NCBI GenBank assembly: GCA_919901745.1 | Contig: CAKKPP010000025.1 | Coordinates: 55,371-119,370 of the forward strand | Direction: 5' to 3' | Source: Chloroflexota bacterium | GTDB lineage: Bacteria > Chloroflexota > Limnocylindria > Limnocylindrales > CSP1-4 | Length of the DNA: 64,000 nucleotides | Shown here: one piece after another, positions 15,190 to 23,644 of the stretch | Position numbering within the stretch: position 1 is the first letter of the stretch | How the letters are laid out: each line of letters starts with the position of its first letter | Notes under the pieces: generated by a model | Database searches by the model: none | Seen by the model: the letters and a program-made list of their open reading frames with translations, nothing else | Told to the model about the DNA's origin: nothing | Translations under genes and position numbers: made by a program

Positions 15190-17958
15190 TTACCTGTCGC
15201 GCTCGGCGGCCGAGGTCAGCGCGGCCTGCGCAGCCGCCAGCCGCGCGACCGGCACCCGGAATGGCGAGCAGGACACGTAGTCCAGCCCGATCCTCTCGCA
15301 CTTTGCGATTGATTCCGGATCCCCGCCGTGCTCACCGCAGATCCCAAGCTCGATGTCGGGGCGCGTGGCACGACCCTTGTCCACGGCGATCTTCATGAGG
15401 CCGACAATCGCGTCGTCGAGCGTCTGGAATGGGTTGAACGGCAGGATCCCGTCCTCGACGTACTTCAAGAGGAAGCCGCCCTCGGCATCGTCCCGGCTGT
15501 AGCCGAACGTCATCTGGGTGAGATCGTTCGTGCCGAAGCTGAAGAAGTCGGCGTGGACCGCGATCTCGTCGGCGGTCAGGGCGCCGCGGGGGACCTCGAT
15601 CATCGTCCCGAAGACGTACTCGACCTCGACACCGGCCTTCGCCTCGACGGCGAGCGCCTCCGCCTCGAGGATCTCCTTCGTGCGGACCAGCTCGTTCACG
15701 TGGCCGACGAGCGGGATCATGATCTTGGCCTTCGGGTTGCCGCCGGCCTTCTTGACGGCGATCTCCGCGTTGAGGATCGCCCGCGTCTGGATCTTCACGA
15801 AGTCCGGGATCATGAGGCCGAGCCGGCAGCCGCGCAGCCCCAGCATCGGGTTCTGCTCGTGCATCGACTGGATCGTGGCCAGGAGCTCGCGGTCTTCCTG
15901 GGAAGCTGCGTCACCGGCCTTCGTGACCTTGACGAGCTGGTCCTCGAGGTTCGGCAGGAACTCATGGAGCGGCGGGTCGATGAGGCGAACCACGACCGGC
16001 AGTCCGTCCATCGCCCGGAAGATCCCCTCGAAGTCGCCCTGCTGGAGCACTTCCAGCTTGGCCATGGCGGTGTCGAACGTGGCGACGGCTTCCGCGTCGT
16101 CGGAGGACAACGCCGTCCCCGACGCCCGCTTCGCCTTGGCACGGGTCGCGAGATTGGCGACCAGGATGGCCCCGCGCACGATCTCGAGCCGGTCGCCCTC
16201 GCGGAACATGTGCTCGGTCCGGCACAGGCCGATGCCCTGCGCGCCGTACCCACGGGCCTGGGCGGCTTCCTCGGGCTTGTCGGCGTTCGTCCAGACCTCC
16301 ATCCGACGGATTCCGTCGGCCCAGCCGAGGATCTGCTGGAGCTCCGGCTGATCCTCGAACCGCGCCTCGACCGTCGGCAGAGCGCCGACAAAGACCTCGC
16401 CGGTCGAGCCGTCGACACTGATCGGGTCGCCTTCGGCAAACGTGATTCCATTCGCCGTGGCCGAGCGCATCGTGTAGTCCACGACCAGCTCGGCGCACCC
16501 GGCCACGCACGGCTTGCCGATCTGGCGCGCAACCACCGCGGCGTGGGACGTCGCGCCGCCACGCGCCGTCAGGATGCCCTGGGCGACGGCCATGCCGTGG
16601 AAGTCGTCGGGCGATGTCTCGATCCGCACGAGAACGACGCGTTCGCCGCGTCCCACCCACTCGACCGCGATGTCGGCATCGAAGACCGCCTTCCCGACGG
16701 CAGCGCCGGGCGAGGCGTTGAGACCCTTCGCGATGCGGACGGCCGCCTGCCGTGCGGCGGGATCAAACTGGTCCCGGAGGAGCTGGTCCACCTGCGCCGG
16801 GTCGATCCGGGCGACGGCCTCCTCCTTCGAGATCAGGCCCTCCGCGACCATGTCGACGGCGATCCTGACTGCTGCGGCGGCCGTGCGCTTGGCGGAACGA
16901 GTCTGGAGCATGTAAAGCTTGCCGCGTTCGATCGTGAACTCGAGATCCTGCACGTCTCGGTAGTGCTGCTCGAGCTGCCGGCCGATGCGCTGGAACTCGG
17001 CGTAGACGTCGGGCATCTCGTGCTGCATTTCGGCGATCTTCGGCGCCGTACGGATGCCGGCCACGACGTCCTCGCCCTGGGCATTGGTCAGGTACTCGCC
17101 GTAGAGGACCTGCTCGCCGGTGTTCGGATCGCGTGTGAAGGCGACTCCCGTGCCCGAATCGTCGCCCATGTTTCCGAAGACCATCGTGACGACGTTCACG
17201 GCCGTGCCGAGGTCGTGGGCGATCTTCTGGTTGTTGCGGTAGTCGTACGCACGCTTGCCGAACCACGACCCGAAGACCGCCTTGACCGCGAGGTCGAGCT
17301 GGTCATTGGGATCCGACGGGAACTCGCGGCCGGTGTCCTCGCGGACGATGGTCTTGAACGCCTGGGCGACCTCGTGGAGCGCCGCCGCGTCAAGGTCCGT
17401 GTCCTGGGCCGCGCCATGAGCGTGCTTGGCAGCGTCGAGAGCCGCGTCGAAGCGGTGACCATCGACGCCCATGACGATCCGTCCGAACATCTGGATGAAT
17501 CGCCGATACGCGTCCCAGCCGAACCGCTCGTTGCCGGTCAGCGCGATGAGCCCGTGCAGCGTCTCCTCGTTCAGGCCCAGGTTGAGGACGGTGTCCATCA
17601 TCCCGGGCATCGAGAACTTCGCCCCGGAGCGAACGCTCACGAGGAGCGGGTTGGCGGGATCGCCGAACCCCTTGCCCGTCTGCTCCTCGACCACCTTCAC
17701 CGCGGCGAGGACGTCGTCCCACAGGCCCTCGGGGAGCGTCTCCCCCGCCGCGAAGTAATCGTTGCAGGCCTCGGTCGTGATCGTGAAGCCGGGCGGGACC
17801 GGCAGACCGGCGTTCGTCATCTCCGCGAGCCCGGCACCCTTGCCGCCGAGGAGGTCGCGCATCGACGAATCGCCCTCGGCCGCTCCCCCACCCCACGCAT
17901 AGATGTAGCGCCTGGCAGCCCGCTGGGCGCGCGGGGCGGTCGTGACGGTGTCGGTCAT
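15190..17958 (-). CDS. ppdK: Pyruvate, phosphate dikinase
   Basis: The enzyme interconverts pyruvate, ATP and phosphate with PEP, AMP and pyrophosphate (EC 2.7.9.1). The 922-residue protein has an N-terminal ATP-grasp domain (GGKGAGLAEM, RSGAKFSMPGMMDTVLNLG), the phosphohistidine domain with GGATSHAAVVARQ (His472) and the C-terminal TIM-barrel PEP domain with ICGEHGGDP (Cys874). All key residues are present. The ATG at 17958 is chosen; the frame stays open upstream but that part is not conserved-looking. GAGGAG lies about a dozen bases upstream and a TACAAT -10 element lies about 77 bases upstream. With malic enzyme nearby, it could support gluconeogenic PEP formation. Confidence 0.96.
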   Translation of the reverse strand: MTDTVTTAPRAQRAARRYIYAWGGGAAEGDSSMRDLLGGKGAGLAEMTNAGLPVPPGFTITTEACNDYFAAGETLPEGLWDDVLAAVKVVEEQTGKGFGDPANPLLVSVRSGAKFSMPGMMDTVLNLGLNEETLHGLIALTGNERFGWDAYRRFIQMFGRIVMGVDGHRFDAALDAAKHAHGAAQDTDLDAAALHEVAQAFKTIVREDTGREFPSDPNDQLDLAVKAVFGSWFGKRAYDYRNNQKIAHDLGTAVNVVTMVFGNMGDDSGTGVAFTRDPNTGEQVLYGEYLTNAQGEDVVAGIRTAPKIAEMQHEMPDVYAEFQRIGRQLEQHYRDVQDLEFTIERGKLYMLQTRSAKRTAAAAVRIAVDMVAEGLISKEEAVARIDPAQVDQLLRDQFDPAARQAAVRIAKGLNASPGAAVGKAVFDADIAVEWVGRGERVVLVRIETSPDDFHGMAVAQGILTARGGATSHAAVVARQIGKPCVAGCAELVVDYTMRSATANGITFAEGDPISVDGSTGEVFVGALPTVEARFEDQPELQQILGWADGIRRMEVWTNADKPEEAAQARGYGAQGIGLCRTEHMFREGDRLEIVRGAILVANLATRAKAKRASGTALSSDDAEAVATFDTAMAKLEVLQQGDFEGIFRAMDGLPVVVRLIDPPLHEFLPNLEDQLVKVTKAGDAASQEDRELLATIQSMHEQNPMLGLRGCRLGLMIPDFVKIQTRAILNAEIAVKKAGGNPKAKIMIPLVGHVNELVRTKEILEAEALAVEAKAGVEVEYVFGTMIEVPRGALTADEIAVHADFFSFGTNDLTQMTFGYSRDDAEGGFLLKYVEDGILPFNPFQTLDDAIVGLMKIAVDKGRATRPDIELGICGEHGGDPESIAKCERIGLDYVSCSPFRVPVARLAAAQAALTSAAERDR

Positions 17959-18034
17959 GGTCGATGGGCTCCTCGGGGGACGCAGCGCTGCTCGTGTGCG
18001 CGGCCGCGGTCGGTCGGACTGATCGGTCCGCTGG

Positions 18035-18040
18035 ATTGTA
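18035..18040 (-). promoter_or_regulatory. Putative -10 element for ppdK
   Basis: On the minus strand TACAAT occurs 76 bases before the ppdK ATG, giving a leader of roughly 70 bases. No good -35 is seen at 17-18 bases upstream. It lies in the divergent ppdK/fpr spacer. Confidence 0.4.
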
Positions 18041-18103
18041 CCCGCGGAGCCGCCCCGGCCTCGGTTTCGACTCGGTTGCGGGACAGCCCTCAGGTGGGCC
18101 CGG

Positions 18104-18109
18104 TACACT
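18104..18109 (+). promoter_or_regulatory. Putative -10 element for the ferredoxin-NADP reductase gene (leaderless)
   Basis: TACACT ends six bases before the ATG at 18116, so transcription would start at about the start codon. A weak -35 (GGGACA, 18 bases upstream) is present. No ribosome-binding site precedes the ATG. The same hexamer sits at a similar distance before two other genes in the window. Confidence 0.45.
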
Positions 18110-18115
18110 CGATGC

Positions 18116-18919
18116 ATGCTTGAATCGCCTGCCTCAGGCTTGATCGCGCCCGATGACGACCGGTACAACGCATCCCTCGTGCAGCGCGTCGATCAGCACG
18201 ACAGCCTCGCCTACTTCTGGGTTCGCTTCGACGGCGATGCCACCCCGTTCGAGCCCGGCCAGTACATGACGATCGGGGTGATGGTCGACGGCCGCATCGT
18301 CCAGCGCCCGTACTCGGTGGCTTCGTCGCCGCGCGTGGCCGGCGACGAGGGATACGAGCTGTACATCCGCCTGGTGAACGGCGGCCAGTTCACGCCGCTC
18401 CTGTGGGACCTGCCGGTCGGCCATCGGATGCGGATGATCGGCCCGAAGGGCAAGTTCGTCCTCGAGCCCGACGACGACCGGATCCACCTGTTCATCTCGT
18501 CGGGAACCGGGAACGCGCCGTTCGTGTCGATGATGCGGACGCTCCTGCTGGATGGCGCCCCCCGACGCGCGGTGTTCCTCAACGGCGTCTCCTACGAGGG
18601 CGACCTCGGATACCGCCAGCTTCTCGAGGGCTGGGAGTCATCCGGCGAGTATCCGGTGACCTACGAGCCGACGGTGTCGCGCCCCTCGGATCCCGCGAAC
18701 GCGGGCTGGACCGGGCGCGTCGGTCGAGCCGAGGTCGCGCTCGCCGGGGTCCTCGACGACCACGGCCTGACGCCCGACAACACGATCGCCTACCTCTGCG
18801 GAAACCCGGACATGATCCTGGCGGCGGAAGCCACGCTGCTCGAGCGCGGCTTCCCCGCGGCGCAGGTCAAGAAGGAGCTCTACTGGCCCAAGGGGAAGGA
18901 GCCCAGGGGCGGCGCGTAG
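18116..18919 (+). CDS. fpr: Ferredoxin/flavodoxin--NADP+ reductase
   Basis: This FAD enzyme transfers electrons between NADPH and ferredoxin or flavodoxin (EC 1.18.1.2), in the cytoplasm. The 267-residue protein has the FAD-binding RPYSVASSP near residue 63, the NADP-binding GTGNAPFVSMM near residue 125, an YLCGNPDM segment near residue 225 and a C-terminal YWPKGK resembling bacterial-type Fpr. It is monocistronic, divergent from ppdK. A second in-frame choice does not exist close by; the ATG at 18112 is out of frame. The electron partner is not encoded nearby. Confidence 0.88.
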   Translation: MLESPASGLIAPDDDRYNASLVQRVDQHDSLAYFWVRFDGDATPFEPGQYMTIGVMVDGRIVQRPYSVASSPRVAGDEGYELYIRLVNGGQFTPLLWDLPVGHRMRMIGPKGKFVLEPDDDRIHLFISSGTGNAPFVSMMRTLLLDGAPRRAVFLNGVSYEGDLGYRQLLEGWESSGEYPVTYEPTVSRPSDPANAGWTGRVGRAEVALAGVLDDHGLTPDNTIAYLCGNPDMILAAEATLLERGFPAAQVKKELYWPKGKEPRGGA

Positions 18920-19058
18920 CCTGCATCGCGGCAACGTTCCCCGGCCGCACGGTCCGGGCGGGGTTCCGGCGGCACGTCACCCGATCCGCCATCCGTCTCG
19001 CGGCACGTCGCCTGCGAATCCGCGTCGTACGTGAGCGGACCGCCCGGCTCGCCAAGCG
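18920..19058. other. Convergent spacer, no feature seen
   Basis: This GC-rich spacer separates the ends of the reductase and XRE genes. I see no clear terminator hairpin or RNA gene in it. Confidence 0.3.
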
Positions 19059-19811
19059 TCACTCACCAGGACGGTTGGTATGCGGCGCCCGTTGGGCGGC
19101 TGATCGCTCCGCACGGCGCGGATCACGCCGCCGTGTACCACGTGGATTCGTGCCTGACGAGAAGCTGAGACCTGACAATCGTCCGACCGGCTGGCGCAAC
19201 CAGGAGCGCACCGCGGCCCCACGATCCGAGAACGCCGTTCCGAGGCTGCCGTGATGCGCCGACACCCGCCGTCGATTCGTCGACGTATCGAGGACGACCA
19301 GTAGCCGGCTCGTCGTGCGAGGCCTCCAGCCATATCGATCGAACACGACCCCGCCGACGAGTCGCTGCTTGACGTCAAGCCGACGGATCGTGTCGTCGAT
19401 GGCCGTGAGCTCGGTCTTTATCTCGACGACGAGCGCGAGGCCGTCGGTCGGCCGGAGTCCCAGGATGTCGATCGATCCGCGCTCACCGTATTCGTTGAAC
19501 GTCACCTCCACCTGCGTCTCCCAGCCAAGCCGCGCCAGCGATTGGGCGCAGGCTCCGACCACTCGCGCGTGACGCTCGTCGAGCAGCGAATCAACCGAAC
19601 CGCCTCGCCAGCTCACTGCGGCATCGACCCTCGCGTCGACCGCCGCGAACACACGGCGCAGGACTCGAAGGGAGACCGAGGATAGGTGGCCGCGCTCGAT
19701 CAGCGACACCGGTGACTGCGATACGCCTGCCGCGCTCCCGACATCGACCTGGCGGAGGCGCCGCCGACGCCGCAACGCTCGGAGCAGACGGCCGGTCCGA
19801 AGTTCATCCAC
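19059..19811 (-). CDS. XRE-type HTH protein with PD-(D/E)XK-like nuclease-fold domain
   Basis: The 250-residue protein joins an N-terminal XRE helix-turn-helix (about residues 8-60, QVDVGSAAGVSQSPVSLIERG) to a domain with the pattern of a PD-(D/E)XK fold: SIDILG with Asp115, then LVVEIKT with Glu130 and Lys132, followed by RRLDVKQR. An Arg/Ser-rich C-terminus (about 180-250) looks disordered. Proteins with this architecture occur in actinobacteria and Chloroflexota and have no firm function; a DNA-binding regulator whose nuclease fold is catalytic or structural is possible. GTG 19811 is the first possible start after an in-frame stop at 19836-19838, so no longer protein is possible. There is no partner gene on either side. 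Confidence 0.8.
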   Translation of the reverse strand: MDELRTGRLLRALRRRRRLRQVDVGSAAGVSQSPVSLIERGHLSSVSLRVLRRVFAAVDARVDAAVSWRGGSVDSLLDERHARVVGACAQSLARLGWETQVEVTFNEYGERGSIDILGLRPTDGLALVVEIKTELTAIDDTIRRLDVKQRLVGGVVFDRYGWRPRTTSRLLVVLDTSTNRRRVSAHHGSLGTAFSDRGAAVRSWLRQPVGRLSGLSFSSGTNPRGTRRRDPRRAERSAAQRAPHTNRPGE

Positions 19812-20163
19812 TCGACGATCGTGACGCCGAAGCCTTCACGCGGACCCAACTGGGCCGCATGAGCGCCGTCCCAAGGCAGTCCATCACGCATCGCCCCCCC
19901 GGTACGACCCCGGGCAGTGCGTGCATCCGATCGGGATCCGCGCGGGGCCCACCCAGCTCCCTGGCTGGTGGGTGACACTCCAGAGGACGGATCGCCGCGA
20001 AAGAAGCCAGACGGGGGCGCTCTCGCGCCACCCGGGCTCGTGCGTGGGTGGGGCGCCGCGCCGGCGTGGGTGGGGCGCCGCGCCGGCGTGGGTGGGGCGC
20101 CGCGCCGGGCTCGGGTCACGCTGTGCGATCGGGCGCCGCACCGGGCGCCGCGCCTCCCCTGGG
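19812..20163. other. 352-base gene-free stretch between the XRE gene and glyS
   Basis: No conserved frame is seen on either strand. It holds a 22-bp tandem repeat (20042-20107) and a weak CCCACC/GGTGGG inverted repeat near 19950-19975. On the minus strand it is the region downstream of glyS and upstream of the XRE gene. Confidence 0.45.
20042..20107. repeat. Three perfect tandem copies of a 22-bp GC-rich unit
   Basis: Units run 20042-20063, 20064-20085 and 20086-20107, each beginning GCGTGGGTGGGG and ending CCGCGCCG, with no mismatch. Related GGGCGCCGC fragments continue to about 20154. Perfect identity points to recent slippage or expansion. It lies just after the glyS stop codon. Confidence 0.9.
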
Positions 20164-21576
20164 CTACGGTCGCGCCGCCTCCATCCGGTCCAGGATCGCC
20201 CGCTTGACGCCCGCAATGGAGATCCGCTCCTGGGTCATCGAATCGCGATCACGCACGGTGACCGCCCCGTCCTCGAGCGAATCCACGTCCACCGTGACGC
20301 ACCACGGCGTGCCGATCTCGTCCTGGCGCCGGTACAGCTTCCCGATCGCGGCCGAGTCGTCGTAGACCGCCATCACGTCGCGGGCCAGGTCGGTCCGCAG
20401 GCGATGACAGAGCTCCACGATCTCGGGACGCTTCTTGAGGAGCGGCAGAACGGCGACCTTGTACGGCGCGAGCTCTGGATGCAGGCCGAGGACGACCCGT
20501 TTCTCGCCCCTGACCTCCTCCTCGCGATAGGCGTCGATGAGGAACGTGAAGGCCGCCCGGTCGGCGCCCGCCGCCGTTTCCACGATCCACGGCACGAAAT
20601 GCTCTTCGGTCGCCGGATCGAAGTATTCGAGGTTCTCGCCGGACGCCTCGGCGTGGCGCGACAGGTCAAAATCGCCGCGATTGTGGACGCCCTCGAGCTC
20701 CTTCCAGCCGAACGGGAAGCGGTACTCGACATCGACAGCCTTCTTCGCGTAGTGGGCCAGCTCGTCCGGTCGGTGCTCCCGGGTGCGCAGACGCGCCGGC
20801 GTGACGCCGTAGGCCTCGTACCAGGCACGGCGACGCGGGAGCCATTCTTCGAACGCCGCCGCGGCCGGATCGCCGGGGCGAACGAAGTACTGCATCTCCA
20901 TCTGTTCGAACTCGCGCATCCGGAAGACGAAATTGCCCGGGCTGATCTCGTTACGGAAGCTCTTCCCGATCTGGGCGATCCCGAACGGCACCTTCTTGCG
21001 GCTCGACTGCTGGACGTTCTTGAAGTTGACATAGCTGCCCTGGGCCGTCTCGGGTCGGAAGTAGACGATCGATCCCTCGTCCTGAACCGGGCCCATGTGG
21101 GTCTGGAACATCAGGTTGAACCGGCGTGGTGCGGACAGCGGCCCGCCGTCGTTGGGACAGCTGAGCCCGAAGCGCTCCACGACCGTCGCGTCGAGCAGAT
21201 CCGTCGCCGTGAGCTCCTCGGCGCCCGGAAGTTCGTCGAGACGGTAGCGGCGCCGACAGGTCCCGCACTCGACGAGCGGATCGGAGAACGACCCCACGTG
21301 TCCCGATGTCACCCAGACCTGCGGGTGCATGAGGATCCCGGCGTCGAGACCCACGATATCGGTTCGGTCCTGGACCATCGCCCGCCACCAGGCGCGCTTG
21401 ACGTTGTTCTTCAATTCGACGCCCAGGGGCCCGTAATCCCACACGGCGTTGATCCCGCCGTAGATCTCCGAGGATGGGAAGACGAACCCGCGGCGCTTGG
21501 ACAGCGACACGATCGTGTCGAGGTTCGCCACGGCGGGCAAGACGTCATCGGATCCGGAGGGCGGAGGGGTCGTCAC
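20164..21576 (-). CDS. glyS: Glycyl-tRNA synthetase (dimeric class II)
   Basis: The enzyme charges tRNA-Gly with glycine (EC 6.1.1.14). The 470-residue protein starts the core with [17 protein letters not shown] and [13 protein letters not shown] (motif 1 region). It has motif 2 at [19 protein letters not shown], a [13 protein letters not shown] cysteine cluster and the C-terminal anticodon-binding domain with [15 protein letters not shown]. Length matches the alpha2 type (Thermus/eukaryote-like), not the separate GlyQ/GlyS type. The GTG at 21576 is chosen because GGAG lies about nine bases upstream and the longer frame overlaps the upstream gene with no conserved sequence. Confidence 0.95.
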   Translation of the reverse strand: MTTPPPSGSDDVLPAVANLDTIVSLSKRRGFVFPSSEIYGGINAVWDYGPLGVELKNNVKRAWWRAMVQDRTDIVGLDAGILMHPQVWVTSGHVGSFSDPLVECGTCRRRYRLDELPGAEELTATDLLDATVVERFGLSCPNDGGPLSAPRRFNLMFQTHMGPVQDEGSIVYFRPETAQGSYVNFKNVQQSSRKKVPFGIAQIGKSFRNEISPGNFVFRMREFEQMEMQYFVRPGDPAAAAFEEWLPRRRAWYEAYGVTPARLRTREHRPDELAHYAKKAVDVEYRFPFGWKELEGVHNRGDFDLSRHAEASGENLEYFDPATEEHFVPWIVETAAGADRAAFTFLIDAYREEEVRGEKRVVLGLHPELAPYKVAVLPLLKKRPEIVELCHRLRTDLARDVMAVYDDSAAIGKLYRRQDEIGTPWCVTVDVDSLEDGAVTVRDRDSMTQERISIAGVKRAILDRMEAARP

Positions 21577-21644
21577 GGTCGGGCTCCGAAAGGGCGACCG
21601 GCCGTGGAAGGGACGGTCGCGTGGGGTGGCGGGGTCAGCGAATG

Positions 21645-22490
21645 CTACCAGTCGATGCGGTAGGTGGCCCGGGCTCCCGCTCGGCGGGCGCGCCGCCTGG
21701 CGACGAGGAAGGCGACCACGTTCAACAGGCTCAGGCCGACGACCATGAGCCACAGGCTGGTGATCGGCGGGATCGCTCCCGTCCCGCTGCCCAGGTCGGT
21801 GGGTGGCGGCGTCGTGCCCGGATGGGTCGCGCGGTCCTGGCTGCCCGACGGGGTCGGCGTCGGGCCGACGGTCGGGGTCGCCGTGAACGCGGCAACGGAA
21901 CCGCTCGGGCCGGACGTAGCCGACGGACAGCTCAGCGACAGCGGTCCGGTCGGCGGATTCGAATCGATGGTCAGGTAGCCGTCGGCGCTGTCATCGAACA
22001 TGAGGATGTGGGCCCGGATCGTGTGCTCGCCCGGCAGCACGACACCGGATGCTTCGAATCCGCGTGCCGCCGAACCAATCTGCCCCACCCAGGCGAAGTC
22101 GGGCGGGATCCCGTCGTCGCCCGACTCGCCACTGACCAGCTTCCCGGCGCCGTCGATGCGGAGGAACGCGACTTCCGGGCGGTCGCTCTTGAAGATGGCG
22201 CCGTCCGTTGACAGCACCAGCGCGCTCAGGATCTGGGTTGCGCAGTCGTACCGAAGGCTGAACGTCCCGACCACCTTGGCGGAACCGTGGTGCTGCATCG
22301 TCGTGAACAGGTCGCCCGACGTCCACTCGGACGGATCCCCGTCGATCACGGCGGCGCCGGGCAGGGGAACCGGCGCGAGCGCCGCCACGGGAGCCGCGAC
22401 GGCGAGCGCGAGCGCCGCCGCCGCGACGGCCAGACCGATGTGGGCCGGCCACGACCCGGTCGCAACGCGGAAATGAAGCTTCGGGATCAT
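21645..22490 (-). CDS. Exported protein with C-terminal membrane anchor, function unknown
   Basis: The 281-residue product has a signal peptide (about residues 1-38, Ala-rich). A beta-rich extracytoplasmic domain follows, with [13 protein letters not shown] like the start of carbohydrate-binding/DOMON-type sugar-hydrolase accessory modules. Next is a Pro/Thr/Ser-rich low-complexity linker (about 190-235) and a C-terminal transmembrane helix followed by a basic RRRARR stop-transfer tail. The layout is that of a wall-spanning surface protein anchored in a single membrane. ATG 22490 is chosen because GGAGGAG lies five bases upstream. No function can be assigned. Confidence 0.75.
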   Translation of the reverse strand: MIPKLHFRVATGSWPAHIGLAVAAAALALAVAAPVAALAPVPLPGAAVIDGDPSEWTSGDLFTTMQHHGSAKVVGTFSLRYDCATQILSALVLSTDGAIFKSDRPEVAFLRIDGAGKLVSGESGDDGIPPDFAWVGQIGSAARGFEASGVVLPGEHTIRAHILMFDDSADGYLTIDSNPPTGPLSLSCPSATSGPSGSVAAFTATPTVGPTPTPSGSQDRATHPGTTPPPTDLGSGTGAIPPITSLWLMVVGLSLLNVVAFLVARRRARRAGARATYRIDW

Positions 22491-22585
22491 CGGCTCCTCC
22501 CAGCCAGGCGGTCGATCGTTTCGACCGCGCGACACCTGCCACCCGAACTGCCTGATCCGGAGGCTCCGTCCAGATTCGACCTTCG

Positions 22586-22620
22586 GTCCAGTGTTGTCCA
22601 GTGTGGAATTGTGACGTCAA
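22586..22620 (-). promoter_or_regulatory. Possible promoter with a duplicated 9-bp element
   Basis: On the minus strand a near-consensus TTGACG (22615-22620) is followed by two direct copies of ACACTGGAC (22596-22604 and 22586-22594) spaced at a 10-base period, covering the expected -10 position. The -10 itself is poor (AACACT), which would fit an activator- or repressor-controlled promoter for the exported protein gene starting at 22490. Confidence 0.4.
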
Positions 22621-22726
22621 GCGTAGTCCATCGCGGGGCCCGTCACCGCACCGCTGGGCACCACTCGACGGCACCCTCCCCACCATGCCGCACCTCCCCA
22701 CCAGGCCGGACGCTGGTCGTCCGGGA

Positions 22727-23542
22727 TCAGTCGGTTCGAGGGGTGCCCGCCGTACCCGCCAGTTCGGCTGCTCCCACGGGCTGGTCGCCGCGGATCTCGT
22801 CGAGGAAGGCAAGCGAACGAGGATCGCGCTCCAGGGCGACCCGCAGGAAGTCGCGGAGGTCGGCCTCCACTTCCCGCTCGACGGCAACAGACAGGCGGAG
22901 GGCGGCGATGGCCTCGATGTCGAGGCGCTGGTAGGCCTTGAGCAGCTTGAGGGCCTCCAGCGACAGTTCGGTCCGGTCGTAGGGCGGGCCGGGGCAGCGC
23001 TGGCAAACCACGCCACCGGCGGGCGGCACCCATCGATAGCGCTCGTCGGCCTCGAGCAGTCGATCGCACTCGACACACCGATCGACCTCTGGACGCACCC
23101 CGTACTCGTCGGCTACCCGCATCTCGTACCAGCGGGCCACGCGATCCGCCGCCATGCCAGCGTCGAGCAGCTCGTAGGCGCGGTGCAGCAGGCGATACGT
23201 CGGCTCCGACGGGTGATGTTCCTCGAGCGAACGATCGGCGAGCTCGGCCAGGTACCACGCCGTCGCCGTTCCCTCGAGCGAGTCGCGCAGGCGCAGCCAT
23301 GCGTGTTCCACCGTGACCTGGGTCACGATCTCGAATGTCCGGCCGCGCGCGAGTGCCACCGTCAGTTCGGCGAACGGCTCCAGGCTGCCGCCGATCCTCG
23401 ACGTGGGACGACGAATCCCCTTGGCGATCGCCCGAATCTTGCCCAATCCCGGCGTGATGAGCGTGAGGACCCGATCGGCCTCGCCCAGATCGAACCGGGT
23501 GAGCACGATGGCCTCGGTCGTGTAACGACGCGGCGCTGGCAT
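22727..23542 (-). CDS. recO: DNA repair protein RecO
   Basis: RecO loads RecA on SSB-coated single strands with RecR in the RecFOR pathway. The 271-residue product has the N-terminal OB fold (AIVLTRFDLGEADRVLTL), the central helical part and a C-terminal zinc-finger pair CVEC...CQRC near residues 150-175. Length is normal. I use ATG 23542 (MPAPRRY); an in-frame ATG six codons upstream is the alternative, and neither has a strong Shine-Dalgarno. It is divergent from the polyprenyl synthase. Confidence 0.93.
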   Translation of the reverse strand: MPAPRRYTTEAIVLTRFDLGEADRVLTLITPGLGKIRAIAKGIRRPTSRIGGSLEPFAELTVALARGRTFEIVTQVTVEHAWLRLRDSLEGTATAWYLAELADRSLEEHHPSEPTYRLLHRAYELLDAGMAADRVARWYEMRVADEYGVRPEVDRCVECDRLLEADERYRWVPPAGGVVCQRCPGPPYDRTELSLEALKLLKAYQRLDIEAIAALRLSVAVEREVEADLRDFLRVALERDPRSLAFLDEIRGDQPVGAAELAGTAGTPRTD

Positions 23543-23629
23543 GATCGACGACGGTACCATCCCGCGCCAGGGCGGTCGGTTGCAAGCACAACCGGCTACT
23601 TCCACCGCGCATGTTCTGTGCCGGCACGC

Positions 23630-23635
23630 TACACT
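23630..23635 (+). promoter_or_regulatory. Putative -10 element for the polyprenyl synthase gene (leaderless)
   Basis: TACACT ends nine bases before the ATG at 23645, leaving almost no 5' leader and no ribosome-binding site. The upstream context GCTACACT is the same as before cdaA. No -35 is convincing. Confidence 0.45.
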
Positions 23636-23644
23636 GGGCCGACG

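Noticed and set aside
15328..18123. 931-codon plus-strand frame antisense to ppdK
   Set aside because: It mirrors the codon pattern of ppdK, which has all catalytic motifs; no domain is visible in the antisense product.
19930..19980. Possible hairpin with CCCACC and GGTGGG arms near the XRE gene
   Set aside because: The paired region is only six bases with an interrupted extension and no sign of a terminator tail or known RNA family; mentioned only as part of the gene-free stretch.
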